Positions 9,312-18,548 are shown, counted from the first letter of the stretch. The stretch is 64,000 bases of DNA from Streptomyces venezuelae (GCF_008642335.1 NZ_CP029191.1:434001-498000); one strand, 5' to 3'. Made by a program: numbers and translations. Notes: generated by a model not told the origin, from the sequence alone.

Positions 9312-10075
9312 CCACGACCGTGCCCCCCGTGTCCTCCGCGCCCTCCGCGCCCTCCGTGACCTCCGCCGTCCGCGTCGACGGGCTGACCCGTACGTTCGAC
9401 GGGCGTGCCGTCATCCACGACCTGCACCTCGACGTGCGCCCCGGCGAGTTCGTCGCGCTGCTCGGCCGCAGCGGCTGCGGCAAGTCGACGCTGTTGCGCA
9501 TCCTCGCCGGGCTCGACCGCGACATCGAGGGCACCGTGCTCGTGCCGCGCCGCAAGGCCGTCGCGTTCCAGGCGCCGCGGCTGATGCCGTGGAAGCGGGT
9601 GTGGCGCAACGTACTGCTCGGGCTGCCGGGCAAGCCCCACCGGGACGTCGCCGAGCAGGCCCTGGCCGAGGTGGGCCTGAAGCACCGCACCGACGCCTGG
9701 CCCAAGACCCTCTCCGGCGGCGAGGCCCAGCGCGCCTCGCTGGCCCGCGCCTTGGTGCGCGAGCCGGATCTGCTCCTGCTCGACGAACCGTTCGGCGCGC
9801 TCGACGCGCTCACCCGCATCAAGGCGCAGCGCCTCGTCGACGAGCTGTGGCAGCGGCGCGGCTGCGCGGTTCTCCTCGTCACACACGACGTCGAGGAGGC
9901 GGTGCTCCTCGCCGACCGGGTCCTGGTCATGGACGGCGGGGTGATCGCGTACGAGACGGAGATCGACCTGGAACGGCCGCGCGGCATCTCCGACCCCCGC
10001 TTCGGCGAGCTCCGCGCGGAGCTGCTCGAACGGCTCGGCGTCGAGGCGACCGCCGCCGAAACCTCCGCCGCCTGA
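9284..10075 (+). CDS. ssuB: Sulfonate ABC transporter ATP-binding protein
   Basis: 263 residues. Energises sulfonate import. Walker A is LLGRSGCGKST, the signature LSGGEAQRASLARAL, Walker B LLLLDEPFGALDAL, and the switch His is in LLVTHDVEEAV. The segment AVAFQAPRLMPWKRVWRNV is typical of the SsuB/TauB group. The ATG at 9284 lies inside the end of ssuC (28-nt overlap), pointing to translational coupling. ssuA follows after 63 bp. Confidence 0.93.
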   Translation: MATDVHRPVTTTVPPVSSAPSAPSVTSAVRVDGLTRTFDGRAVIHDLHLDVRPGEFVALLGRSGCGKSTLLRILAGLDRDIEGTVLVPRRKAVAFQAPRLMPWKRVWRNVLLGLPGKPHRDVAEQALAEVGLKHRTDAWPKTLSGGEAQRASLARALVREPDLLLLDEPFGALDALTRIKAQRLVDELWQRRGCAVLLVTHDVEEAVLLADRVLVMDGGVIAYETEIDLERPRGISDPRFGELRAELLERLGVEATAAETSAA

Positions 10076-10138
10076 ACACCGCTCCCGCTCCCGCTCCCGC
10101 AACGTCCTCGTCCCCTTACCGAAGCGAACGGAACCACC

Positions 10139-11188
10139 ATGCGACGACCACGCCCCGTCCCCGCCGCCGCCCTGCTGCTCCCCCTGGCCCTGCTGCTCGC
10201 CGCCTGCTCCGGCACCTCGTCCGCCGACAGCTCCATCGGCGGCTCGGGCGGCGGCACCGACGGAAAGGGGTCCTTGACTCTCAACGTCGGTGACCAGAAA
10301 GGCGGTTCGGAGGCCGTGCTGCGCGCGGCCGGGGAGCTGGACGACCTCGACTACAAGATCCGCTGGTCGACCTTCACCTCAGGGCCGCCGCTCCTGGAGG
10401 CCATCAACGCCAAGGCCGTCGACGTCGGCGGCATCGGCAACACCCCGCCCGTCTTCGCGGCGGGCGCCGGGTCGAAGATCACTGTGGTGGCAGCCAGTCA
10501 CGGCTCGGCCGCCGGGGACACGATCCTCGTGCCGGACGACTCACCGCTGAAGAAGCCGCAGCAGCTCAAGGGCAAGTCCGTCGCGGTGGCGCAGGGGTCG
10601 TCCGCGCACTTCAGTCTGGTCGCGTCCCTGAAGAAGGCCGGGCTCGACTTCAAGGACGTACAGGTCAAGTATCTTCAGCCGGCCGACGCGCTCGCCGCGT
10701 TCACCAGCGGCAATGTGGACGCCTGGGCCGTCTGGGACCCGTACACCTCACAGGTCCTGCGGGCGAAGACCGGCCGTGTCCTGACCGACGGCGACGGACT
10801 GGTGAACGGCCTCGCCTTCCAGGCGGCGGCACCCGGGGCCCTGCGCGACAAGAAGAAGGCCGCGGCGATCTCCGACTACCTGGACCGGCTCCGCCGGGCC
10901 CAGGACTGGGTCTACAAGCACCCCAAGGCCTGGGCGAAGGTCTGGGCGCGGGACACCGGTCTCCCCTACGAGGTCGCGCTCGACGCCGTCAAGCGCACCA
11001 ACGGCACCCGGGTCCAGGTGGCCGTGGACAAGAACGTCATCGCGTCCGAGCAGGAGATCGCGGACACCTTCACCGATCTGAAGCTGATCCCGCGCCGCAT
11101 CGACTTCGGCGACTACGTCGACACCCGCTTCAACGGAGATCTGCCGCCCTCCACCACCGAGCCGCGCTCGTACCGCAAGGAGTCCTGA
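10139..11188 (+). CDS. ssuA: Sulfonate ABC transporter substrate-binding lipoprotein
   Basis: 349 residues. The N-terminus is a lipoprotein signal (MRRPRP, hydrophobic core, lipobox LLAAC), placing it on the outer face of the membrane. The mature part has the features of aliphatic-sulfonate-binding proteins: LNVGDQKGG, FTSGPPLLEAINAKAVDVGGIGNTPPVFA and GNVDAWAVWDPY. It delivers sulfonates to SsuCB. Its stop is 2 bp before ssuD, so the genes are one operon. Ligand range is unknown. Confidence 0.93.
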   Translation: MRRPRPVPAAALLLPLALLLAACSGTSSADSSIGGSGGGTDGKGSLTLNVGDQKGGSEAVLRAAGELDDLDYKIRWSTFTSGPPLLEAINAKAVDVGGIGNTPPVFAAGAGSKITVVAASHGSAAGDTILVPDDSPLKKPQQLKGKSVAVAQGSSAHFSLVASLKKAGLDFKDVQVKYLQPADALAAFTSGNVDAWAVWDPYTSQVLRAKTGRVLTDGDGLVNGLAFQAAAPGALRDKKKAAAISDYLDRLRRAQDWVYKHPKAWAKVWARDTGLPYEVALDAVKRTNGTRVQVAVDKNVIASEQEIADTFTDLKLIPRRIDFGDYVDTRFNGDLPPSTTEPRSYRKES

Positions 11189-11190
11189 CC

Positions 11191-12399
11191 ATGAACGTCC
11201 ACCTGCACTGGTTCCTGCCCACGGGCGGCGACGGCCGCACCCTCGTCGACCGGCACGCCTACACCGACGGCGGCATCACCCGCTCCCGCGTCACCCCGGT
11301 GAGCGGCGTGCGCGCCCCCGACATCGAGTATCTGGCCCAGATCGCCAAGGCCGCCGAGCAGTTGGGGTTCGAGGCCGTGCTCACCCCCACCGGCACGTGG
11401 TGCGAGGACGCCTGGCTGACGACGGTGGCGCTCGCCCAGCACACGGAGCGGCTCAAGTTCCTCGTGGCGTTCCGCCCCGGCGTCATCTCCCCCGTGCTTG
11501 CCGCGCAGATGGCGGCGACGTATCAGCGCATCACCCGCGGCCGGCTGCTCCTGAACGTGGTGACGGGCGGCGACTCGACCGAGCAGCGGCGGTTCGGCGA
11601 CCACCTGGACCACGACCGTCGCTACTCGCGCACCGACGAGTTCCTCTCGGTCGTACGAGGGGTGTGGGGCGGCAAGCCGTTCGACTTCCGCGGCGAGCAC
11701 TTCCAGATCGACGGCGGTCTCACCGCGCTGCCGCCGGATCCGCTGCCGGAGATCTTCTTCGGCGGCTCGTCGGCCGCGGCGGGTCCGGTCGCGGCGCGGC
11801 ACACGGATGTGTACCTGACCTGGGGTGAGCCCCCCGAGCAGGTCAAGCAGAAGATCGACTGGATCCGCGGGCTCGCCGAGGAGGAGGGCCGCACGGTGCG
11901 GTTCGGCATCCGGCTGCACACGATCTCCCGCGACTCGGCCGCCGACGCGTGGGCGACCGCGGACCGGCTGCTCGACGACCTCGACCCGGACACGATCGCC
12001 GCCGCCCAGGAGGCACTGGGCCGCAGCGAGTCGGTGGGCCAGCAGCGGATGCTGGCGCTGCACGGCGGCTCGCGCGACAAGCTGGAGATCTCGCCGAACC
12101 TGTGGGCCGGTGTCGGTCTGGTGCGCGGCGGGGCGGGCACGGCGCTGGTCGGCAGCCACGCCGATGTCGCCGACCGGATCGAGGAGTACCACGCGCTCGG
12201 CGTGGAGCACTTCGTCCTGTCCGGCTATCCGCATCTGGAGGAGGCGTACTGGTTCGGCGAGGGCGTCATTCCCGAGCTGGCGGCGCGCGGGCTGCTGCCG
12301 CGGATCCCGGCGTCGCCGCTGTCCGGCGTACCGGCGGCGAACGGACGGCCCGCCTCCGCCCCGGGCGGTGCGCCGCTCCTGGTCGCGGGCGGGCGCTGA
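11191..12399 (+). CDS. ssuD: FMNH2-dependent alkanesulfonate monooxygenase (LLM class)
   Basis: 402 residues, close to the E. coli SsuD length. Uses FMNH2 and O2 to split alkanesulfonates into aldehyde and sulfite, giving sulfur for cysteine synthesis. Seen: WFLPTGGDG at the N-terminus, TGTWCEDAWL with the Cys that corresponds to the active-site Cys of SsuD, LLNVVTGGDSTEQRRFGD, and VYLTWGEPPEQVKQKI. The ATG follows AAGGAG, which overlaps the ssuA end. No FMN reductase (SsuE) gene is adjacent, so flavin must be reduced by another protein. Confidence 0.94.
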   Translation: MNVHLHWFLPTGGDGRTLVDRHAYTDGGITRSRVTPVSGVRAPDIEYLAQIAKAAEQLGFEAVLTPTGTWCEDAWLTTVALAQHTERLKFLVAFRPGVISPVLAAQMAATYQRITRGRLLLNVVTGGDSTEQRRFGDHLDHDRRYSRTDEFLSVVRGVWGGKPFDFRGEHFQIDGGLTALPPDPLPEIFFGGSSAAAGPVAARHTDVYLTWGEPPEQVKQKIDWIRGLAEEEGRTVRFGIRLHTISRDSAADAWATADRLLDDLDPDTIAAAQEALGRSESVGQQRMLALHGGSRDKLEISPNLWAGVGLVRGGAGTALVGSHADVADRIEEYHALGVEHFVLSGYPHLEEAYWFGEGVIPELAARGLLPRIPASPLSGVPAANGRPASAPGGAPLLVAGGR

Positions 12400-12451
12400 G
12401 AGGGGACGGCCGCCCGGGAAGATCCCGGACCCCGGCAGAGTTAGTAGAAGC

Positions 12452-13567
12452 GTGAACGACACCGGGGTACGAGACGCGGCCGCCGCAGCGACGGTCCAGG
12501 ACGTGGACGTGGTGGTCATCGGCGCCGGGCAGGCCGGCCTGTCCGGCGCCTACCACCTGCGGCGGGTCGGCTACGAGCCGGACCGGGACTTCGTGGTCCT
12601 CGACCACGCGCCCCGGCCCGGCGGCGCCTGGCAGTTCCGGTGGCCTTCCCTGACGTACGGGAAGGTGCACGGCATGCATGCGCTCCCCGGGATGGAACTG
12701 ACGGGCGCGGACCCGGCGCGTCCGTCGTCGGAGGTCATCGGGGAGTACTTCGAGGCGTACGAGCGCCGCTTCGACCTGCGCGTACGACGCCCCGTCGACG
12801 TGCACGCAGTCCGCGAGGGCGAGGGCGGCAGGCTGCTCGTCGAGACGTCGGCGGGCACATGGTCGACGCGGGCCCTGATCAGCGCGACGGGCACCTGGGA
12901 CCGGCCGTTCTGGCCGCGCTACCCGGGCCAGGACACGTTCCGCGGGCGGCAGTTGCACACCGCGATCTACCCGGGCCCGGAGGCTTTCGCGGGACAGCGG
13001 GTGATCGTCGTCGGCGGCGGCGCATCGGGCACGCAGCACCTCATGGAGATCGCCCCGTACGCGGCGTCGACCACCTGGGTCACCCGCAGCGAGCCGGTGT
13101 TCCGCGAGGGGCCCTTCGACGAGAACTGGGGGCGCGCGGCCGTCGCCATGGTCGAGGAGCGCGTACGTCAGGGGCTGCCGCCGCGCAGTGTCGTATCCGT
13201 GACGGGGCTGCCCATGAACGACGCGATCCGGCGGGCGCGGGCCGACGGCGTCCTCGACCGGCTGCCGATGTTCGACCGGATCACGCCGACGGGCGTCGAG
13301 TGGGACGACGGCCGCCGCGTGGACGCGGACGTGATCCTCTGGGCGACCGGTTTCCGCCCCGCCGTCGACCACCTGGCCCCGCTCCGGCTGCGCGAGCCGG
13401 GCGGCGGCATCCGCCTCGAGGGCACGAGGGTCGCGGCGGACCCCCGCATCCACCTGGTGGGGTACGGACCGTCGGCCAGCACGATCGGCGCCAACCGAGC
13501 GGGGCGCGCGGCGGTGCGCGACGTTCGGAGGCTGCTGACCGGGGCCTCGGTCCCGAGCCCCGCCTAG
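12452..13567 (+). CDS. NAD(P)/FAD-dependent oxidoreductase (flavin monooxygenase-like)
   Basis: 371 residues from GTG at 12452, chosen because it sits just before the first Rossmann fold. The FAD motif is VVVIGAGQAGLSGAYHL and a second dinucleotide motif VIVVGGGASGTQHL is in the middle; LWATGFRP near the end is typical of flavin monooxygenases of the YUCCA/CzcO-like group. It follows ssuD by 52 bp on the same strand, so it may belong to the sulfonate operon, but no organosulfur substrate can be deduced. It converges on the protease gene, and the two stops overlap in one CTAG. Confidence 0.85.
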   Translation: MNDTGVRDAAAAATVQDVDVVVIGAGQAGLSGAYHLRRVGYEPDRDFVVLDHAPRPGGAWQFRWPSLTYGKVHGMHALPGMELTGADPARPSSEVIGEYFEAYERRFDLRVRRPVDVHAVREGEGGRLLVETSAGTWSTRALISATGTWDRPFWPRYPGQDTFRGRQLHTAIYPGPEAFAGQRVIVVGGGASGTQHLMEIAPYAASTTWVTRSEPVFREGPFDENWGRAAVAMVEERVRQGLPPRSVVSVTGLPMNDAIRRARADGVLDRLPMFDRITPTGVEWDDGRRVDADVILWATGFRPAVDHLAPLRLREPGGGIRLEGTRVAADPRIHLVGYGPSASTIGANRAGRAAVRDVRRLLTGASVPSPA

Positions 13568-14829
13568 CCGAGGTACAGCGTGTAGAGCAGCTTGTCCGGT
13601 GTGACGGGCGGGGTGCCCTGCAGCGCTCCCGTGGTCGCGTTGTCCACGAGGCCCTTCTTGACCTGCGCCGGAGTGTCCGTAGGCCGGAAGCCCAGATGCA
13701 GCGCGGCCGCGCCGGCCGCGTGCCCGGTGGCCATCGACGTACCGCTGAGGGTGGCCGTCGCGGTGTCGCTGTCCTTCCAGGCGGAGGGTATCTGCACACC
13801 GGGTGCGAACAGGGAGACGCACGAGCCGTAGTTGGAGGAGGACGCCCGGCGGTCGGCGCGGTCGCTCGCGCCGACACCGATGGTCTCCGGCACACGGGAG
13901 GGCGAGGTGTTACAGGCGCCGCCGGCCTGGCCGGAGCTGCCCGCGGCGACCGTGTACGTGACACCGGAACGGATGGAGCGCCGCACCGCGCTGTCGAGGA
14001 CATCGCTGGCCGCCCCGCCGAGGCTCATGTTCGCGACCGCCGGTTTCGCGGCCTTCGCCGTCACCCAGTCGATGCCCGCGACGACCCCCGACGTGGTGCC
14101 CGAGCCCTGGCAGTCGAGGACGCGCACCGCGACCGGCCTGGCCTGCTTGGCCACGCCGTACGTCTTCCCCGCCGCGATGCCGCCCACATGGGTGCCGTGC
14201 CCGTTGCAGTCGTCACCGTTCCTGCCGTCGCCGACGGTGTCGATCCCTACAGAGGCGCGGCCGCCGAACTCCGCGTGGGTGGTGCGCAGCCCGGTGTCGA
14301 TGATGTAGATGCTCACGCCGGGGGCGGTGGTGCGGTAGGTGTACGTGGTGGACAGCGGGAGGCGGCGCTGGTCGATGCGGTCGAGGCCCCAGGGCGCGTT
14401 GGCCTGCGTCTGGTCCCTCGCGCCGTCGACGCGGACCCGGGTGTCCTGGCGGACGTACGCGACGCGGGGGTCGGCGGCGAGCCGGGCCGCCTGAGCCCGG
14501 CTCATCCGGGCCGAGAACCCGTGCAGCGCCGCCCGGTACACGTGCCCGAGCCGTGCTCCTTCGGCCCGCCCGACGAGCTCGCGCGCCACGCCGGACAGGG
14601 CGGTGTCGTTCAGCCGCCTCGCGTCCTTCAGCACGACGATCCAGCCGTCTGGCACGGCGACCTCGGAACGGCCCGCCAACCGCAGTTCCCCGGCGGAGGA
14701 GCCGGGTGCGGCATGGGAGGGCGGGGTCACGGAGAGCAGACCGGTGGCCGTCAGCGCGGCGGAGAGCAGCACCGCTGTCTGCCGCCGACGGGAGGGCATT
14801 CTCATTCCCGGTGCACCTGAACCTTTCAT
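13564..14829 (-). CDS. Secreted S8 (subtilisin-like) serine protease
   Basis: 421 residues from ATG at 14829; an ATG at 14805 (MRMPSRRRQ) gives a more usual signal peptide and may be the true start. Order: signal peptide ending near PPSHA, I9 propeptide (VPDGWIVVLKD to VAYVRQDTRVRV), then the S8 catalytic domain. The catalytic Asp is in IIDTGLRTTHAEFGG, His in GNGHGTHVGGIAAG, and Ser in LSGTSMATGHAAGAAALH. Expected to be exported, self-processed and active on extracellular proteins. Confidence 0.94.
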   Translation of the reverse strand: MKGSGAPGMRMPSRRRQTAVLLSAALTATGLLSVTPPSHAAPGSSAGELRLAGRSEVAVPDGWIVVLKDARRLNDTALSGVARELVGRAEGARLGHVYRAALHGFSARMSRAQAARLAADPRVAYVRQDTRVRVDGARDQTQANAPWGLDRIDQRRLPLSTTYTYRTTAPGVSIYIIDTGLRTTHAEFGGRASVGIDTVGDGRNGDDCNGHGTHVGGIAAGKTYGVAKQARPVAVRVLDCQGSGTTSGVVAGIDWVTAKAAKPAVANMSLGGAASDVLDSAVRRSIRSGVTYTVAAGSSGQAGGACNTSPSRVPETIGVGASDRADRRASSSNYGSCVSLFAPGVQIPSAWKDSDTATATLSGTSMATGHAAGAAALHLGFRPTDTPAQVKKGLVDNATTGALQGTPPVTPDKLLYTLYLG

Positions 14830-14958
14830 CGACTGACCAGGGACGGGGTCGGACCATGTGCGGTGCGGTGCTGGGTGCGGCGGAGCCGTGTGGTGCGCGT
14901 GCGGTCGCGCTCGCTGCCAGCCTCTCGCGCCGCTCGGCGCGGCACAAGAGGCGGGAGG

Positions 14959-14986
14959 GCCAGGGGCTCAGGGCCAGGGGCTCAGG
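14959..14986. repeat. Two tandem copies of a 14-bp unit
   Basis: GCCAGGGGCTCAGG occurs twice back to back (14959-14972 and 14973-14986). The second copy contains the stop codon of the ABM protein gene, so the duplication lies at that gene's 3' end. It is probably a replication-slippage product with no function. Confidence 0.7.
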
Positions 14987-15683
14987 GCGCCGCGACGTTC
15001 ACCAGGCTCTTGTACGGGAGATAGCGCGGCACGCTGGGCCGGGTCGGCGCCGGCGTGACGCCGTCCAGGCCCTCGATCATCATGCCCAGTTCGACCGTGC
15101 CGCCGCTCTCGGCGAACCGCCGCCACGCGGACATGTCCCGCCACTCGGCGTGGTTGAGGACCCTGCGGCCGTCCTTGCTCGTGTGGAAGTGGGCCGCGAG
15201 CAGCCCCGGAGGCCGCGTCCGTTCCAGGATCGCGATGACGCCGTCGATGAACGCGCGCTGGCTGTCCGGTCCTTCGGTCTCGAAGATGGGGGTGACGAGG
15301 GCGCCGGGGGTACTCTCCGCGTCCTCTTCGGTCGCGTAGCTGCGGTACAGCGAGTAGCGCACCTCGCCCGGCCGCTCGATGCCGAGCACCATCCGGTCGA
15401 CCCTGCTGATGTCCTCGGAACAGCGGGCCGCGCGTGCCCACTCCCGGTGCGAGTCGTCGTCCGTCCACTGCGCGTAGTTGAGGACCTCGCGGCCGTTCTC
15501 GCTGAGGAAGGTGGTGAACGAGAGCATGGCGTCCGGGCGTTCCTGGTGTTCCCACTCCTCGATCACCAGGTCCGCTGCCTGCTTCTGGACCCCTGCGGCC
15601 GGCAGGGTCCAGGAGCTGACGAGGATCGTCCCGGCGTCCGCCCGCCGGACGTCGGGAAAGGCACATGTTATTGGTGCGGCCAT
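14982..15683 (-). CDS. Tandem antibiotic-biosynthesis-monooxygenase (ABM) domain protein
   Basis: 233 residues from ATG at 15683, fixed by a strong AGGAGG site upstream. Two copies of the dimeric alpha+beta-barrel ABM domain are seen: the first ends near VLNYAQWTDDDSHREW, the second near VLNHAEWRDMSAWRRF. Such proteins are cofactor-free monooxygenases, haem-degrading enzymes or binding proteins; no specific chemistry can be assigned. A near-perfect palindrome upstream suggests a TetR-type regulator, but none is adjacent. Confidence 0.82.
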   Translation of the reverse strand: MAAPITCAFPDVRRADAGTILVSSWTLPAAGVQKQAADLVIEEWEHQERPDAMLSFTTFLSENGREVLNYAQWTDDDSHREWARAARCSEDISRVDRMVLGIERPGEVRYSLYRSYATEEDAESTPGALVTPIFETEGPDSQRAFIDGVIAILERTRPPGLLAAHFHTSKDGRRVLNHAEWRDMSAWRRFAESGGTVELGMMIEGLDGVTPAPTRPSVPRYLPYKSLVNVAAP

Positions 15684-15702
15684 GGTCGGCTCCTCCTGCA
15701 TA

Positions 15703-15719
15703 CTGAGCGGTACGTTCAG
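15703..15719 (-). promoter_or_regulatory. Palindromic operator candidate upstream of the ABM gene
   Basis: CTGAGCG-GTA-CGTTCAG is an inverted repeat with one mismatch per 7-bp arm, 20-36 bp upstream of the start codon. Its core resembles TetR-type operators. A similar GTACGTTC core with a CTGAT flank lies upstream of the desaturase gene at 51731-51751. Confidence 0.45.
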
Positions 15720-15816
15720 AGAAAAGCGTTGTACCTGAACCACGGTTGAGGTCAAGGCGGAGCAGGCGTGTCGGCCGAGCGGACCCCCCTGGCCCCATGC
15801 CATTTTCGGCCTCCCG

Positions 15817-16629
15817 CTACTTCGCCTTGTTGAACTCCCCCACGTTCTTCTGGTGTTCCTGGAAGTCGGATGTGAAACGCGTGTCTCCTGGTTTCACCGT
15901 GACGAAATACAGCCAGTCCCCCGGAGTCGGGTTGATCGCCGCCCGCATCGCTTCCTCCCCGGGGTTGCCGATCGGTGTGGGCGGCAGGCCCATGCGTGCA
16001 TAGGTGTTGTACGGGCTGTTGATCTTCGTGTCGCGTTCGCTGGTGGCGAGTGTCGAACGGTTGAGCGCATAGTTGATGGTGGAGTCCATCTGCAGGGGCA
16101 TGCCCCGGTCGAGACGGTTGTAGATGACCCTGGCGACCTTGCCCATTTCCTCCTTGGAACCGGCTTCGGCCTCGATCATGCTCGCAATGGTGACGCTCTG
16201 GTAGACGTTCAGCGCATTCCGGTCCGCGCCGGCCGTGACTTGGCCGGCACCGAACTTCTTGTTGGCCGTGTTCACCATGTACGACAGAACAGATGCCGGA
16301 GTCGACTCCGAGCTGAGCGGATACGTCGCCGGGAAGAGGTATCCCTCCGGGTTGCCGTCCGCGTCTTTGGGGAGTTTGAGGTCGGCTTTCGGCAGCGCCT
16401 TTTTCGTGGTGCCGGCGGGTACGTCGAGGGCCTTGTCCACGGCCGCGTACACCTGGCCGGCGCGCCACCCCTCAGGGATGGTCAGCGTCTCGGGCCGTTT
16501 GTCGTCGTCGGGAAGCAGCAGCGGCACCGCCACGGCGGCGGCCACGACGACGGCTCCGGTCGCGATCAGGGCGATCCGGCCCCGTCGCGTCAGTCGAATC
16601 GTTCCGCGTCTCGGAGTCTTGGTCTGCAT
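15817..16629 (-). CDS. Endolytic murein transglycosylase MltG-like (YceG family)
   Basis: 270 residues, shorter than typical MltG. A single membrane segment (IALIATGAVVVAAAVAVPLLL) follows a basic N-terminus, then the YceG-like domain: EGYLFPATYPL, SVTIASMIEAEAGSKEEMGKVARVIYNRL with the catalytic Glu in the IEAEAG motif, MPLQMDSTINYAL, SPYNTYARMGLPPTPIGNPG. The family cuts nascent glycan strands at the outer membrane face and sets their length. A second, longer MltG is usual next to ruvX/aroE in Streptomyces, so this is probably an accessory copy. Confidence 0.9.
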   Translation of the reverse strand: MQTKTPRRGTIRLTRRGRIALIATGAVVVAAAVAVPLLLPDDDKRPETLTIPEGWRAGQVYAAVDKALDVPAGTTKKALPKADLKLPKDADGNPEGYLFPATYPLSSESTPASVLSYMVNTANKKFGAGQVTAGADRNALNVYQSVTIASMIEAEAGSKEEMGKVARVIYNRLDRGMPLQMDSTINYALNRSTLATSERDTKINSPYNTYARMGLPPTPIGNPGEEAMRAAINPTPGDWLYFVTVKPGDTRFTSDFQEHQKNVGEFNKAK

Positions 16630-16672
16630 GCGGGCACGGTAACCCGCAAATGGTCATATTCCTGGCATATCT

Positions 16673-18481
16673 TCATGTCGCGGGCTCCAGTTGGGCGTCT
16701 CTGCGCACGAGGGCGGCGTAACGGCCGTCGCGCTCGAGGAGTTCCTCGTGGGTGCCGCGCTCGGCGGCCCGTCCCGCGTCCAGGACCACGATCTGGTCGG
16801 CGCCGCGGACGGTGGAGAGCCGGTGGGCGATGGTGAGGGTGGTCCGGCCCGCGGACAGCGCGTCGATGGCTTCCTGCACGGCGCGTTCCGTGCGGGTGTC
16901 GAGGGCGCTGGTCGCCTCGTCGAGTATGAGGACCGGCGGGTCGCGCAGGATGGTGCGGGCGATGGCCAGGCGCTGCTTCTCGCCGCCGGAGAACCGGTGG
17001 CCGCGCTCGCCGACGACCGTGTCGTACCCCTCGGGGAGGGAGGCGATGTGGTCGTGGATCTGGGCGGCCCGGGCGGCGGTGAAGAGCTCTTCGTCGGTGG
17101 CGTCGGGCTTGGCGAAGCGGAGGTTGTCGGCGACCGAGGCGTGGAAGAGGTACGTCTCCTGGGAGACCACGCCGACGGCGCGCGCGAGGGTGTCGAAGTC
17201 GAGGTCGCGCACGTCGATTCCGTCGAGGGTGACGCGGCCGCCCGTGACGTCGTAGAGCCGGGGGACGAGGTGGCTCAGCGTCGACTTGCCGGAACCGGTG
17301 GGTCCGACCACGGCGAGGCTGCCGCCCGCGGGTATGGCGATGTCGATGTCCTGGAGCGTGGGGTCCGCCTTCTCGTCGTAGCGGAACTCGACGCCCTCGA
17401 AGCGGACCTCGCCCTTGATCTTGTCGAGGTGTACCGGCTGCTTGGGCTCGGTGATGTCGACGGGCAGGTCAAGGTACTCGAAGATGCGCTGGAAGAGCGC
17501 GAGCGAGGTCTGGATCTGCACGCCGGTCGAGAGGAGGCTGACGGTCGGGCGGAAGAGGCCCTGCTGGAGCGAGACGAAGGCGACGAGCGTGCCGATGGAG
17601 ACGGTCGGGCCGCCCATCTGGAAGGCGATGCCCGCGGTCCAGTAGATGACGGCCGGCATGGCGGCCATCACGATGGTGATGACGGCCATGCGCCAGCGAC
17701 CCGCCATGTTGGACCGGATCTCCAGGTCGACCAGCTGCTCGGACTCGTCGGAGAAGGACTTGGTGAGCGAGTCGGCGCGCCCCATCGTGCGGCCGAGGAG
17801 GATGCCGCTGACGGAGAGCGATTCGGTGACGGTCGCGGCCATGACGGCCATCTGCTTCTGGCGCTGCGTGGCGATCTTCTTGCGCTCGCGGCCCACGCGG
17901 CGGCTGATCCACACGAACACCGGGAGCAGCAGGAGCGAGACGACGGTGAGCCGCCAGTCCAGGGCCAGCATGGCGACGACGGTCGCTATGACGCTGGTCA
18001 GGTTGGAGACCAGGGACGTGGCGGTGGAGGTGACGGTCGCCTGCATGCCCCCGATGTCGTTGGCGATCCGGGACTGGACCTCGCCCGTGCGGGTGCGGGT
18101 GAAGAAGGCCAGGGACATGCTCTGCAACCTGCCGTACACCGCGGTGCGCAGGTCGTGCATGACGCGCTGCCCGACGGACGTGCTGATCAGGGTCTGCAGG
18201 ACGCCGAAGACGCTGGTGACGACCGCGCTGAGGACCATGCCGAGCGCGAGCAGGCTCAGCAGGCCCGTGCGCCCCTGCGGCAGGGCGGTGTCGAGGATCT
18301 CCTTCAGCAGGAACGGGGTCGCGACCGAGACGAGCGAGGCGGCGCAGACCAGCAGGCCCACGATCGCGAGGCGGCCTCGGTAGGGACGGAAGAGGCGAAG
18401 GATGCGGCGCATCTGGCGCGGCGGGGGCTCCTCGCCGGGGGCAGGGGGCTGCGGCGTCCAGGTGGGTTCGTCGTGACGCAT
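16673..18481 (-). CDS. ABC exporter half-transporter (fused membrane and ATPase domains)
   Basis: 602 residues. A six-helix exporter membrane domain (about residues 30-320) is fused to a complete ATPase: Walker A VVGPTGSGKSTLSHL, signature FSGGEKQRLAIARTI, Walker B PVLILDEATSALDTRTE, switch His in LTIAHRLSTVRGAD. It could work as a homodimer. The start follows TAGGAG. A MarR-family gene is divergent, with a palindrome inside the predicted exporter promoter, so it is probably a drug- or metabolite-exporter repressed by that MarR protein. Substrate unknown. Confidence 0.93.
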   Translation of the reverse strand: MRHDEPTWTPQPPAPGEEPPPRQMRRILRLFRPYRGRLAIVGLLVCAASLVSVATPFLLKEILDTALPQGRTGLLSLLALGMVLSAVVTSVFGVLQTLISTSVGQRVMHDLRTAVYGRLQSMSLAFFTRTRTGEVQSRIANDIGGMQATVTSTATSLVSNLTSVIATVVAMLALDWRLTVVSLLLLPVFVWISRRVGRERKKIATQRQKQMAVMAATVTESLSVSGILLGRTMGRADSLTKSFSDESEQLVDLEIRSNMAGRWRMAVITIVMAAMPAVIYWTAGIAFQMGGPTVSIGTLVAFVSLQQGLFRPTVSLLSTGVQIQTSLALFQRIFEYLDLPVDITEPKQPVHLDKIKGEVRFEGVEFRYDEKADPTLQDIDIAIPAGGSLAVVGPTGSGKSTLSHLVPRLYDVTGGRVTLDGIDVRDLDFDTLARAVGVVSQETYLFHASVADNLRFAKPDATDEELFTAARAAQIHDHIASLPEGYDTVVGERGHRFSGGEKQRLAIARTILRDPPVLILDEATSALDTRTERAVQEAIDALSAGRTTLTIAHRLSTVRGADQIVVLDAGRAAERGTHEELLERDGRYAALVRRDAQLEPAT

Positions 18482-18518
18482 GGGCTCCTACGGGATTTCG
18501 GACGACTATGACTCAGGG

Positions 18519-18548
18519 AGCATAGCTCACTGTTACCTATACTCACAA
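18519..18548 (-). promoter_or_regulatory. Exporter promoter with MarR-type operator in the spacer
   Basis: On the minus strand TTGTGA (18543-18548) and TATGCT (18519-18524) are 18 bp apart. The imperfect palindrome ATAGCTCAC-T-GTTACCTAT (18522-18540, 7 of 9 arm positions match) fills the spacer and touches the -10 box. A repressor there would block transcription of the exporter, and probably of marR. Confidence 0.55.

Noticed and set aside
10077..10100. GCTCCC/CTCCCG short repeats before ssuA
   Set aside because: A six-base repeat over about 20 bp in the gap between ssuB and ssuA; too short and irregular to call a regulatory repeat.
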